Below, piece by piece: positions 8,638-14,877 of a stretch of DNA of 15,455 nucleotides. Each line of letters begins with the position of its first letter. Position 1 is the first letter of the stretch. The notes under the pieces are model-generated. The model saw only the letters and a list, made by a program, of their open reading frames with translations. It was not told the DNA's origin and did no database searches. Both the position numbers and the translations under genes were made by a program. The stretch is from CAZMVU01 sp964569295 (GTDB taxonomy: Bacteria > Hydrogenedentota > Hydrogenedentia > Hydrogenedentales > JAGMZX01): the NCBI GenBank assembly GCA_964569295.1, contig CAZMVU010000111.1, positions 1-15,455 on the forward strand. The letters run 5' to 3'.

Positions 8638-8769
8638 AAGCGCCGGCCGCCTCAGCCAAGGCGGCTGGAAGCTTTTTACCGGGGCGGCAAAGGGCGCAGA
8701 GAATACCCGGCCACCATGTACCTGCTGCCGTATTACCTGGGGTTGTACCACGGCTTTCTTCACGAGTAA
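8638..8769 (+). pseudogene. Open, protein-like stretch in frame after the GT9 stop (probable gene remnant)
   Basis: Directly after the GT9 TGA, the same frame stays open for 43 codons to TAA 8767-8769. It reads RRLEAFYRGGKGRREYPAT followed by MYLLPYYLGLYHGFLHE. The composition is protein-like: basic, then aromatic and leucine-rich, with GC-ending codons such as those of neighbouring genes. There is an ATG at 8716 without a good ribosome site. I do not recognise a family. It may be the 3' end of a second, deleted surface-glycan gene, a C-terminal extension reached by TGA readthrough, or a real extension split by a sequence error. A chance open frame is possible at this length. Confidence 0.4.
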
Positions 8770-8801
8770 CGCCGTGGGGGGCGGGTAAGACCTGCCGCCG
8801 G

Positions 8802-9749
8802 TCACATGTGAAGTACGACCTTGATGACGTCAGGGGATTGCGCCCGTTCCAGTGCCTGCACACCGTCTTCGAGGGCAAAAACCTCGGTAATCAGAGGCCG
8901 CACCTCGACATTGCCGAGGCTGAGCGCCTCGACAGCCGGCCGGAACGGACCGCACCGTGAACCGACAATGCGCACCTCGTTAATTACCGGCACGCTCAGG
9001 TCGAAGGCGGTGGGGTGGCTCGTGGTGGTTTTGAGTACGATGGTTCCTTCCGGGCGCACGAGTTCCAGAGCACGGGCAAAGCCGTCATAGGACCCCGTCG
9101 CCTCGACCACCACGTCGGCCCCCCGCTCGATGGGCGCATCTTGCATCGCCGTCGTGATGCCAAGCCGGCTCAAGAGTTTCAGCTTCCAGGCATGTTTCCC
9201 CACGCACACCAGGTTCTTGGTTTGCAACCAGAGCACTTGCGCGATGAGTTGCCCCAGCTTGCCGTCGCCCAATACGATGACGCGGTCTTGGGGGCTGAGC
9301 ACGATCTGCTCGGGGATACGGAAGGCCGCGGCTACCGGTTCCGTAAACACCGCCACATCGTCGCGCACGGAATTGGGGGCGAGGTGCAGGTTTTCTTCCG
9401 GCAAGGTGAGGTATTCGGCGAACGCGCCATCACGGCCTTGGATGCCAAGCACCGTGCGCCCCATGCAGTGGTGGGGCATTTCCAACTGGCAAAACTGGCA
9501 GGTGTGGCATACGCAGTTGATCTCGCCCACCACGCGTTTGCCTGCCAGATGCGCGTTGTTCGCCTCGATAACAGTGCCCACGAACTCGTGGCCGAGGGTG
9601 CCGGCGAAACCCATATACCCGCGTATGAGCTCGATGTCGGTATTACACACCCCGGCGGCGAGCACTTTGACCAGCGCTTCGCCGGGTGCAGGGGACGGGA
9701 TGGGCTTATCTACTACGTGTAATATGTCATCGAATACAAGAGCGCGCAT
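8802..9749 (-). CDS. Zinc-dependent medium-chain alcohol/polyol dehydrogenase
   Basis: A 315-residue protein. ATG 9749 is chosen because GGGAGA lies 7 bases upstream and MRALVFDD is the usual family N-terminus; the longer in-frame version adds 19 residues of no known kind. Catalytic zinc ligands are visible as Cys35 (AAGVCNTD), His54-Glu55 (GHEF) and Glu137 (FTEPVAAA). The structural zinc lobe has Cys81, Cys84, Cys87 and Cys95. The NAD(P)-binding fold carries VIVLGDGKLGQL (157-168). The family oxidises secondary alcohols, polyols or threonine and reduces the matching ketones. At 315 residues it is slightly short of the usual 340-350. The gene converges on the GT9 gene and is followed on its 5' side by a gene-free kilobase, so the neighbours say little about its substrate. 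Cytoplasmic; no signal peptide. Confidence 0.9.
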   Translation of the reverse strand: MRALVFDDILHVVDKPIPSPAPGEALVKVLAAGVCNTDIELIRGYMGFAGTLGHEFVGTVIEANNAHLAGKRVVGEINCVCHTCQFCQLEMPHHCMGRTVLGIQGRDGAFAEYLTLPEENLHLAPNSVRDDVAVFTEPVAAAFRIPEQIVLSPQDRVIVLGDGKLGQLIAQVLWLQTKNLVCVGKHAWKLKLLSRLGITTAMQDAPIERGADVVVEATGSYDGFARALELVRPEGTIVLKTTTSHPTAFDLSVPVINEVRIVGSRCGPFRPAVEALSLGNVEVRPLITEVFALEDGVQALERAQSPDVIKVVLHM

Positions 9750-10032
9750 ACCTATCTCCCGCTTGAGACACCCTGCTGCTGGCTTGCCGGACACGCTGCC
9801 GCCCAAGCCGCACCGCTCAGTCGCGGCTGTTGAACGTAAAAGACGTTGTGCGTCACCGTTTGTGGAAAAGGGTGTCCGGCTCCACTTTCGGGACTATTGA
9901 ACAATACGCCGCGCCTTTATGCAAGCGAATCGCTGCTGAACACACGGTGCTCGGTGGTGTTGCGCGGTCAGGATTGCCTCGCATGTGCAGAGGCGGCGTG
10001 CTGTTGGCGCTCGTGCATGCTTGCGGCGGCAT

Positions 10033-10197
10033 TCACCGGATTGTGTAAAACGCCCACGTGGGCCGATTGCCGCGCAACCGCACACGTACCCAGCCGTCCT
10101 GCGCTTCGAACGCGGTCTTCTTGCTGTGCTTGAAGTACGCAAACCAGCCGCGTACGAGTGCCAACGCTTCTTGCGCCTGCTCATCGCTGCGACGCAG
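10033..10197 (-). pseudogene. C-terminal relic of a group II intron reverse transcriptase/maturase
   Basis: Reading the minus strand from the in-frame stop at 10198-10200 down to TGA 10033-10035 gives about 54 codons with no start. The core reads ALVRGWFAYFKHSKK, TAFEAQDGWVRVRLR. Group II intron-encoded proteins end with a GWF-YFK segment and then a D-W-R-R-LR segment in the maturase/X region, which this matches. The last residues diverge (GNRPTWAFYTIR) from the usual basic tail. The reverse-transcriptase domain that should precede it is absent and the upstream frame is closed, so this is a fragment. I could not identify a domain V hairpin downstream. Recognition rests on a short motif from memory. 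Confidence 0.55.
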
Positions 10198-10462
10198 TTA
10201 CCTTCAGTGACAGAAGCGTGCCGTCATTCTGGAAATGACATCGCTTGCGTGGGTGTATGTGAAACGGGCCACAAGCTACGTCATGAAGTGAGCGCGGATT
10301 CCAGGCGCGCTATTGGACTGCTTCAGCCGTAATTACATCGACGCCATTATGGGCGGGGAAAACGGGACCGGCGTGGACTTGCAACCTGCGGATTCTCGCG
10401 AAGACCCAGCATTACTTGTTTTGGGTGCAGTTCTGACATTACCGCTTCGCAGCATAAGTGAA

Positions 10463-10520
10463 GCAAACAAAGGGACTGTCCTCGCGAGTCCGCGAGCAGG
10501 GACTGTCCCTTTCTTTGCGG
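10463..10520. repeat. REP-like palindromic repeat, copy 1
   Basis: A 58-base element that folds almost end to end. Outer arms GCAAA/TTTGC (10463-10467, 10514-10518) and AAAGGGAC/GTCCCTTT (10469-10476, 10505-10512) enclose a perfect inner hairpin CTCGCG-AGTC-CGCGAG (10481-10496). The same 58 bases recur exactly at 15331-15388 and, for 44 bases up to the window edge, at 15412-15455. Intergenic palindromes of this kind are typical of REP elements mobilised by REP-associated tyrosine transposases (RAYTs). No such transposase is in the window. Confidence 0.85.
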
Positions 10521-10561
10521 GCCCCTCGTGTAAAAGGTCACGAAATTTTTCTATCGGGGCC

Positions 10562-10625
10562 GCAAAACCCGGGACCGACCCGTCTCGCTCGGGAACGCGC
10601 TCGCTTGCGTCCGTCCCGGTTTTGC
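10562..10625. repeat. Second imperfect palindrome next to the REP-like element
   Basis: Left arm GCAAAACCCGGGAC (10562-10575) pairs with right arm GTCCCGGTTTTGC (10613-10625) with a one-base bulge, around a GC-rich centre rich in CTCGC. The arms share the AAA-GGGAC theme of the REP-like element 40 bases away, suggesting a diverged relative. Only one copy is in the window. No T run on either side, so a terminator is less likely. Confidence 0.5.
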
Positions 10626-10817
10626 TGACTATCATACGTTGTGTTCGGAAGATGTTCAGCGGTAATGCGAGATCTGCACCCCTTGTTTTCATCGTCCAAA
10701 AGCACCGTAGCATCGCAACAGCGCAATCCTTGAGAACCGGCCTGCCGATGCGCTGGCTTCAGGAATAGCCGGGGCAACAATTGCCTTATCCAAGGGTGAT
10801 TTCAGGCGGTGTTTGGC

Positions 10818-11207
10818 TTACCGGCCTTCATAGAGGCGGCGTTCCCAGTCATAGCTGCGGTCGGTCACGCGGTCTTCCATACGCTGGATACGGCGGTCGA
10901 GTTCCTCGTAGGTGCGTTTCAGCCGGTGCAGCGCCATCTTACGCGAGGCCGTGTAGGAGTTGTAGAACTCTGCCTCACCTTCCGTGCGAAAAGCAACAAC
11001 CGGCTCGGGGCGCATGAGCAGTGCCAACACAAAGTACAGCGCGCCTACGGGCCAGAACCCCGTGAAGACAAAGGCCGCGAATACCAGCACGCGCGTCCAG
11101 AACACGCTGAAGTTGAAGTGCTCGGCCAAGCCGCGGCACACGCCGAAGATCAGGCCGCGCCGGCTGCGGTAGGGCGCGTTGGTATGGTGGTCATAGCGCG
11201 GGCTCAT
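10818..11207 (-). CDS. pspC: PspC-domain membrane protein (phage shock protein C)
   Basis: A 129-residue protein. The N-terminal half is a PspC domain: RSRRGLIFGVCRGLAEHF followed by a transmembrane span (about residues 36-66, with VLVFAAFVFTGFWPVGALYF). The C-terminal half (about 90-125) is a charged helix likely to form a coiled coil (RLKRTYEELDRRIQRMEDRV). PspC sits in the inner membrane with PspB, senses envelope stress and draws PspA away from PspF. The start ATG overlaps the PspB stop as ATGA, indicating translational coupling, and GGAG lies upstream. At 129 residues it is close to the enterobacterial length (about 119). No pspD or pspE follows; the operon ends in the repeat-bearing region with no clear terminator. 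Confidence 0.92.
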   Translation of the reverse strand: MSPRYDHHTNAPYRSRRGLIFGVCRGLAEHFNFSVFWTRVLVFAAFVFTGFWPVGALYFVLALLMRPEPVVAFRTEGEAEFYNSYTASRKMALHRLKRTYEELDRRIQRMEDRVTDRSYDWERRLYEGR

Positions 11208-11452
11208 GATTTTGTATCTCCATTGCGGTTACGCTCCAGCAAGAGGGACTCGAGCACTTCGATGCGCGCTTCCATCTTCGAGAGGCCCTGGTAGATTTCC
11301 TGCATCATCCGGGTTTCATCCTTGCTCAGCGTGGTTGGGTTACGGCCGCCCGCGCCGTCGATAATGCGCAGCAGCGTGTAGCAGAGCATGCCGGCAATCA
11401 CGATAGCCGTGAGCAGCCCCAGCACAGGCAGGCTCAGGAAAAGCGTGTTCAT
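11204..11452 (-). CDS. pspB: PspB-like inner-membrane protein
   Basis: An 82-residue protein. A single transmembrane helix occupies about residues 4-28 (LFLSLPVLGLLTAIVIAGML). A cytoplasmic helix follows (about 43-75) with the PspB pattern of a leucine-rich coiled coil, KMEARIEVLESLLLERN, close in form to the ERIQALESIL segment of E. coli PspB as I recall it. PspB works with PspC to relay membrane stress to PspA. It lies 77 bases after pspA and overlaps pspC by 4 bases. An AAGGA ribosome site lies about 12 bases before the ATG. Alone this small protein would be hard to name; size, topology and position make PspB likely. Confidence 0.85.
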   Translation of the reverse strand: MNTLFLSLPVLGLLTAIVIAGMLCYTLLRIIDGAGGRNPTTLSKDETRMMQEIYQGLSKMEARIEVLESLLLERNRNGDTKS

Positions 11453-11529
11453 AGTCCGGTGTTATCCTTCCGTTCGCCGCGCAACGTTCCTGCCAGCGTA
11501 CCAAGCCGCGCGGTTTGCGTGCACCTGCC

Positions 11530-12210
11530 TTAGACAGGGGTGTCGCTGGCCGGTGGGGTGCGGCGCGCTTTCAGTGCCGCAAGCTCCCGCTCGATCTCCT
11601 CGTCCCGCGCAAGCTCGGCGAACTCCTCCTCGATTGACGCCGTGCGCCCATAGTTTACCAGGTCCGCCTCAGCTTCCACCCGATCGATGCGTTGTTCAAA
11701 CTCCTCGAACCGGCGGAAAGCCTCGCTATTGTCGAACCGGCGGATATCCGTCTGCGCTCGGCGGCGGTTCTCGGCTTGGCGATGCCGCTCAACGAGCATG
11801 CGCTGCTTGTCCCGCGCCTGACCGAGCTTCGCCTCCAACTGGGCAATATCCGACTGGTATTGTTCGACCACCTGCTGCGCCTCGTCCAACTCTCGCCCCA
11901 GCGATTCCACCTGCTGGGTGAGCCGCCGCTTCTCGAGCAGGGCCTCGCGTGCCAGATCTTCGCGCCCCTTGTTGACCGCGAGTTCCGCCTTGCCGCCCCA
12001 TTCCGCAGCCCGGTTCTCCGCAAACTGCAATTCGCGCTGCACTTTCTTCTTTGTCGCCATCGACGCCGCACACGATGCCTTCAACTCGACCAGTGTGTCT
12101 TCCATTTCGCGAATCATCATCTTCACCATTTTTCCCGGATCTTCCGCGCGGTCCAGCATGGCATTGATGTTCGCGTTCACGATATCCCGAAAACGTGAGA
12201 AAACGCCCAT
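11530..12210 (-). CDS. pspA: Phage shock protein A (PspA/IM30 family)
   Basis: A 226-residue protein, near the usual 222 of E. coli PspA. It opens with the amphipathic membrane-binding helix MGVFSRFRDIVNANINAMLD and the family motif AEDPGKMVKMMIREMEDTL. The rest is a long coiled coil (about 25-190) rich in Glu, Arg and Gln, with REALLEKRRLTQQVESL in the centre. PspA forms ESCRT-III-like oligomers on stressed inner membrane and, when unstressed, binds PspF and blocks its ATPase. The last 15 residues (ARRTPPASDTPV tail) are a short disordered extension. GAGGAG lies about 9 bases before the ATG. It is first in a pspABC operon, divergent from pspF, with a sigma-54 promoter upstream. Confidence 0.96.
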   Translation of the reverse strand: MGVFSRFRDIVNANINAMLDRAEDPGKMVKMMIREMEDTLVELKASCAASMATKKKVQRELQFAENRAAEWGGKAELAVNKGREDLAREALLEKRRLTQQVESLGRELDEAQQVVEQYQSDIAQLEAKLGQARDKQRMLVERHRQAENRRRAQTDIRRFDNSEAFRRFEEFEQRIDRVEAEADLVNYGRTASIEEEFAELARDEEIERELAALKARRTPPASDTPV

Positions 12211-12238
12211 CGGTCTAGCTCCTCTTCGTTGGTTGTTA

Positions 12239-12267
12239 TGCCATGGTTTTCGTTCTTATCCATGGCA
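12239..12267 (-). promoter_or_regulatory. 5'-terminal hairpin in the predicted psp operon leader
   Basis: On the minus strand TGCCATGG (12267-12260) pairs perfectly with CCATGGCA (12246-12239) across a 13-base loop. Counting from the -12 element of the sigma-54 promoter, transcription should begin near 12267, so the mRNA would start within or directly at this stem. Such 5' stems can shield transcripts from pyrophosphohydrolase and RNase E. The stem also contains an ATG-like CCATGG, not in a useful frame. Structure is seen; function is inferred. Confidence 0.45.
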
Positions 12268-12278
12268 CGCTGAGTATG

Positions 12279-12294
12279 GCAATCGCCGTGCCAA
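12279..12294 (-). promoter_or_regulatory. Sigma-54 (RpoN) promoter of pspABC
   Basis: The minus strand reads TTGGCACG-GCGA-TTGC, which matches the sigma-54 consensus TTGGCACG-N4-TTGC at every defined base, with the GG and GC elements at the required spacing. It lies about 70 bases before the pspA start and points toward it. psp operons are classic sigma-54 targets of PspF, whose gene is divergent next door. The -24 box TGGCACG also forms an inverted repeat with TGGCACG on the plus strand at 12263-12269. Confidence 0.9.
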
Positions 12295-12341
12295 CGAGCA
12301 GTATATGAGCTAAGTATAAATGATTGGACAACTTACGCATA

Positions 12342-12430
12342 AAGACACAGATTCTGTCTTGTACGATGTGGCGAAATACGCCAGTATCTGGTAGAATGCG
12401 GTAAGCCTAAATGGTAACTTTAACCATTTA
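12342..12430. promoter_or_regulatory. Three palindromes: candidate PspF enhancer sites
   Basis: Three inverted repeats lie between pspA and pspF: AAGACA-N7-TGTCTT (12342-12360), TGGCG-AAATA-CGCCA (12369-12383) and TAAATGGT-N7-ACCATTTA (12408-12430). Their centres are about 84, 109 and 152 bases upstream of the predicted pspA transcription start, in the usual range for sigma-54 activator sites. The third lies just after the candidate pspF -10 box, where binding could also repress pspF, as PspF does to itself in E. coli. The three sequences differ from each other, so not all need bind the same protein. Confidence 0.5.
12389..12397 (+). promoter_or_regulatory. Extended -10 promoter candidate for pspF
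   Basis: TGGTAGAAT is an extended -10 element: TG, one base, then TAGAAT (5 of 6 match). No good -35 box is found at 16-18 bases upstream (best is TGGCGA), which is acceptable for extended -10 promoters. It would give a leader of about 90 bases before the pspF ATG. Weak constitutive expression fits the known behaviour of pspF. Confidence 0.4.
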
Positions 12431-12492
12431 ATGCACGATCGGCAGGACGTGCGCGAGGGAACAGCCCCTGAAAAATAGACACGGACAACGCC

Positions 12493-13524
12493 ATGTACAC
12501 CAGCCAGCCACAGGGCACCAGCCCCATCGACGCGCAGGAAGCACTCGGACAGTCCGAGGCGTTCCTGGCGTTTCAAGAGCGCATCTCGGCCGTCGCGCCG
12601 GTCGATCGGCCGGTGCTGCTGGTGGGCGAACGAGGCACCGGCAAGGAACTTGCCGCGCGCCGCCTGCATTTTCTTTCCCAACGCTGGGACCAGCCACTGG
12701 CCGCGCTCAACTGCGCCAGCCTCGCGCCCACATTGATCGAGAGCGAGCTCTTCGGCCACGAAGCGGGCGCGTTCACGGGCGCCACCAGCCGCCGCCCGGG
12801 CCGGTTCGAAGCGGCTGACGGCGGCACCATGTTTCTCGACGAACTGGGACACCTGCCCCTCGAGGTACAGGAGAAGCTGCTGCGTGTGGTCGAGTATGGC
12901 CAGTTCGAGCGCGTGGGCGGATCGGGCCCTGTGCAGGTGGATGTGCGTTTGGTGGGCGCGACCAATGCCGATCTGCCGCGCCTCGCGGAAGAGGGCCGGT
13001 TCATGCCAGATCTGCTCGACCGCCTCACCTTCGAGGTGTTGTATGTGCCGCCGCTACGCGCCCGGGGCGAGGATATCTTGCTGCTGGCCAACCATTTTGC
13101 GGCGCACATGGCCTACGAACTGGGGCGGCCGGCGGCGCCGGTTTTCAGTCCCGGTGTCGCGCACCAGCTCGAAGGCCACCCGTGGCGCGGCAACGTGCGC
13201 GAACTGAAGAATGTGGCCGAGCGCGCCGTATACCGTACCGCGGGCCCCGTTATCGAGCAGGTCGAGTTCGCCCCCTTCACCAATCCCTACGCCGCCTGCC
13301 CCGAGGCCACGCAGCCCCCAACATCCAGCCCACCGCCGGCCCCTGACGCCAACGGCAACCCCCGCCCTTTCAAGGAGGCCGTCGCCGAATTCGAGGCGTC
13401 GCGGTTGCGTGAGGCGCTTGCCGCCACCCGGTACAACCAGCGGGACGCCGCAGAATGGCTTGGCCTCACCTACCATCAGTTTCGTGGTCTCTATCGCAAG
13501 TATGCGGACCGGCTTACCCGCTGA
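12493..13524 (+). CDS. pspF: PspF, sigma-54-dependent activator of the psp operon
   Basis: A 343-residue protein with no N-terminal receiver or sensor domain, as in PspF. The AAA+ domain spans about 12-255: Walker A GERGTGKE (45-52), the sigma-54 contact loop GAFTGA (92-97), Walker B GGTMFLDEL (110-118), and the sensor II region GNVRELKN (233-240). After a Pro-rich linker (about 270-292) a Fis-type helix-turn-helix follows (about 297-337), with YNQRDAAEWLGLTYHQFRGL closely like the end of E. coli PspF. Local features LNCASL, ELFGHEAGAF and LLDRLTF also fit. It activates the sigma-54 promoter of pspA and is held inactive by PspA. Divergence from pspABC supports orthology. The start at 12493 has a weak ribosome site but gives the expected N-terminal length. 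Confidence 0.95.
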   Translation: MYTSQPQGTSPIDAQEALGQSEAFLAFQERISAVAPVDRPVLLVGERGTGKELAARRLHFLSQRWDQPLAALNCASLAPTLIESELFGHEAGAFTGATSRRPGRFEAADGGTMFLDELGHLPLEVQEKLLRVVEYGQFERVGGSGPVQVDVRLVGATNADLPRLAEEGRFMPDLLDRLTFEVLYVPPLRARGEDILLLANHFAAHMAYELGRPAAPVFSPGVAHQLEGHPWRGNVRELKNVAERAVYRTAGPVIEQVEFAPFTNPYAACPEATQPPTSSPPPAPDANGNPRPFKEAVAEFEASRLREALAATRYNQRDAAEWLGLTYHQFRGLYRKYADRLTR

Positions 13525-13749
13525 TTCACCGGGCGCGATTGACGAATGGGCGGTGAATTCTTGTCGATTTGCCGGTTTCCCGGGCAGCGTATGGCGGCCC
13601 GCGCCGGCGAAAAGTCCGGCGTCAAACGCGCCTAAACGCATGCCGTGCAATAACATAGCATCAATGTGCACCTCGGCCAGTGGACGGGCACGCCAATTGC
13701 TCCTCTATCGCTGTCTCCCATTCCAGGAGCCCGAAGCCATCGGGCCACG

Positions 13750-13775
13750 CCCCCGGCCATCCCCATAGCCGGGGG
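13750..13775. terminator. GC hairpin, possible terminator after pspF
   Basis: CCCCCGGC (13750-13757) pairs with GCCGGGGG (13768-13775) around a 10-base loop. Only a short TTGT follows on the plus strand, so it is a weak intrinsic terminator at best; it could also be a repeat. It lies about 225 bases after the pspF stop. Confidence 0.35.
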
Positions 13776-13804
13776 TTGTGCCATTTGGCGGCCCGGTGTT
13801 GAAT

Positions 13805-13833
13805 TTGCAATTTCCGGGTTAAGTAGGTAAAAT
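13805..13833 (+). promoter_or_regulatory. Sigma-70-like promoter for the downstream membrane protein
   Basis: TTGCAA (13805-13810), 17 bases, then TAAAAT (13828-13833). The -10 matches at 5 of 6 and the -35 at 4 of 6 positions, with ideal spacing. Transcription would begin near 13840, about 42 bases before the next start codon. This is the most AT-rich stretch of the local intergenic region. Confidence 0.5.
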
Positions 13834-13881
13834 CGTTTTGAAATCCAGTAAAGGCCCATGCCACACCTGTGAAAGACTGGG

Positions 13882-14877
13882 ATGAACCACGACAACATGC
13901 AAGCGTCCGAATGCCCCGACGCGGCGCCCGCTTCGCCCGGGAAATCCCGGACGAATCGCCTGATCGATGCGGTGGACGCCTATCTCGGTTTGCGTGGCCC
14001 GTTTGCCTTCGGACTCACCGCCGTGCTTGTCCTGATCTCGCTTGCGTTCAGCATGACCGCGCTGCACCGCGCCATGGCGCCGGACATTCCCCGTGCCGTG
14101 GTCGAGGCGCGCGCCCTCTACGAGGCGGGTGAGCCCTATGCCGCGCTGCGCACACTCAACGAATATGGCTATGCCATTGACGGCCGCCTGAATAACGTAC
14201 CCGATGCCTTGCTGCACGATCAGTTTAAGGCACTGTGGTTGCGCATGATGGAAGGTCATTATCAGGAGCACTCGCGCCGTCCGTATCCGGACATCGTGCA
14301 GGCGCTGGCGGAAAAAGTTCTTCACCCCGAGGCGCTCATGCTTGCTGGCGAAATTCTGCTGCACCACCGGCGCATCGTGTTGCTCGAACATGCACGCGCT
14401 ATCGAGCGTGGCGAGCCGCACCGGCTCACATGGGATATGTTGCACAACGCCACCACCTATCTGCCGCGCATTATGCTGCACGTGGCCAGCCGCTTTGACC
14501 CGGACCTCGAAGACCGCGCATACACAGAAGCCCAAGCAGCCGTCACGCGTGCGTTTGACGTAGCGCCTGAGAACGCCGCCGATGTCTTGGCGCCGTACTA
14601 CGAGGCACTGAGCGTGGCCTCGTCCGAGGCAGCCGTGCGCGAAGCGCTCACGACGCTCGCCGGGCCTGACGGGCACACACAACTCGAGCGCCTCCTGCTG
14701 GAACCGGCGTTGGACGCACTCACCCTCGTGGCGCCTCAGGCCGCGAAACCTGTGGCCGCCCGCTTCGACAAGCACCTCGAACACACGTTTCCCGCGCCAA
14801 AGCGCAACAAACTCGCAAAAAGCCTCGCATCGCGCCTCGGAATGTCCCCGTACCCTGGACAGAGCCGAGGCGTTTAG
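13882..14877 (+). CDS. Unrecognised single-pass membrane protein
   Basis: A 331-residue protein that I do not recognise. Residues 1-38 are hydrophilic and may be cytoplasmic. One transmembrane helix spans about 41-63 (GPFAFGLTAVLVLISLAFSM). The remainder (about 70-310) is predominantly helical and alanine- and leucine-rich, with short repeated helix-turn-helix-like stretches (ARALYEAGEPYAALRTLNEYG) reminiscent of TPR-type helical pairs, though no clear repeat register is seen. The tail is basic (KRNKLAKSLASRLG). The start ATG has only a weak ribosome site; ATG 13897 is an alternative. It has its own promoter candidate and a strong terminator, so it is probably a single-gene unit. Its place after pspF could mean an envelope-stress role, but nothing in the sequence proves it. 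Confidence 0.8.
   Translation: MNHDNMQASECPDAAPASPGKSRTNRLIDAVDAYLGLRGPFAFGLTAVLVLISLAFSMTALHRAMAPDIPRAVVEARALYEAGEPYAALRTLNEYGYAIDGRLNNVPDALLHDQFKALWLRMMEGHYQEHSRRPYPDIVQALAEKVLHPEALMLAGEILLHHRRIVLLEHARAIERGEPHRLTWDMLHNATTYLPRIMLHVASRFDPDLEDRAYTEAQAAVTRAFDVAPENAADVLAPYYEALSVASSEAAVREALTTLAGPDGHTQLERLLLEPALDALTLVAPQAAKPVAARFDKHLEHTFPAPKRNKLAKSLASRLGMSPYPGQSRGV

Larger units (their letters stand above)
9750..10817. other. Gene-free region of about 1.07 kb with relics and palindromes
   Basis: No intact gene is supported between the dehydrogenase and pspC. Short open frames here are arginine- and cysteine-rich with no family features, as expected from noncoding GC-rich DNA. The region holds a maturase relic (10033-10197), a REP-like hairpin (10463-10520) and a second imperfect palindrome (10562-10625). 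A small palindrome AACGT-AAAAG-ACGTT lies at 9833-9847, upstream of the dehydrogenase, and could be an operator. This stretch looks like a landing site for decaying mobile DNA. Confidence 0.6.
13525..13881. other. Intergenic region of 357 bases after pspF
   Basis: No gene is supported. It holds a small hairpin GCCGG-N8-CCGGC (13603-13620), a stronger hairpin (13750-13775) and a sigma-70-like promoter for the next gene (13805-13833). The open frames crossing it are proline- and arginine-rich and lack family features. Confidence 0.5.

Noticed and set aside
7720..8805. Minus-strand open frame of 361 codons opposite the GT9 gene
   Set aside because: The plus strand carries clear GT9 motifs; the opposite frame shows none.
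9865..9890. GTGGA/TCCAC stem near 9862-9885 as a further repeat element
   Set aside because: Only a 5-bp stem with a 14-base loop and no second copy in the window.
10347..10439. Small minus-strand frame beginning MSELHPKQVMLGLRENPQ
   Set aside because: Only 30 codons, no ribosome site, ends among repeat-like GGGAC motifs; cannot be told from chance.
10773..10785. Hairpin GGCAA-CAA-TTGCC as terminator of pspABC
   Set aside because: Stem of only 5 bp and no T run on the minus strand.
12263..12280. Second sigma-54 promoter on the plus strand (TGGCACG...GGC) for pspF
   Set aside because: The spacing between the GG and GC elements is 13 rather than 10 bases, outside the strict sigma-54 requirement.
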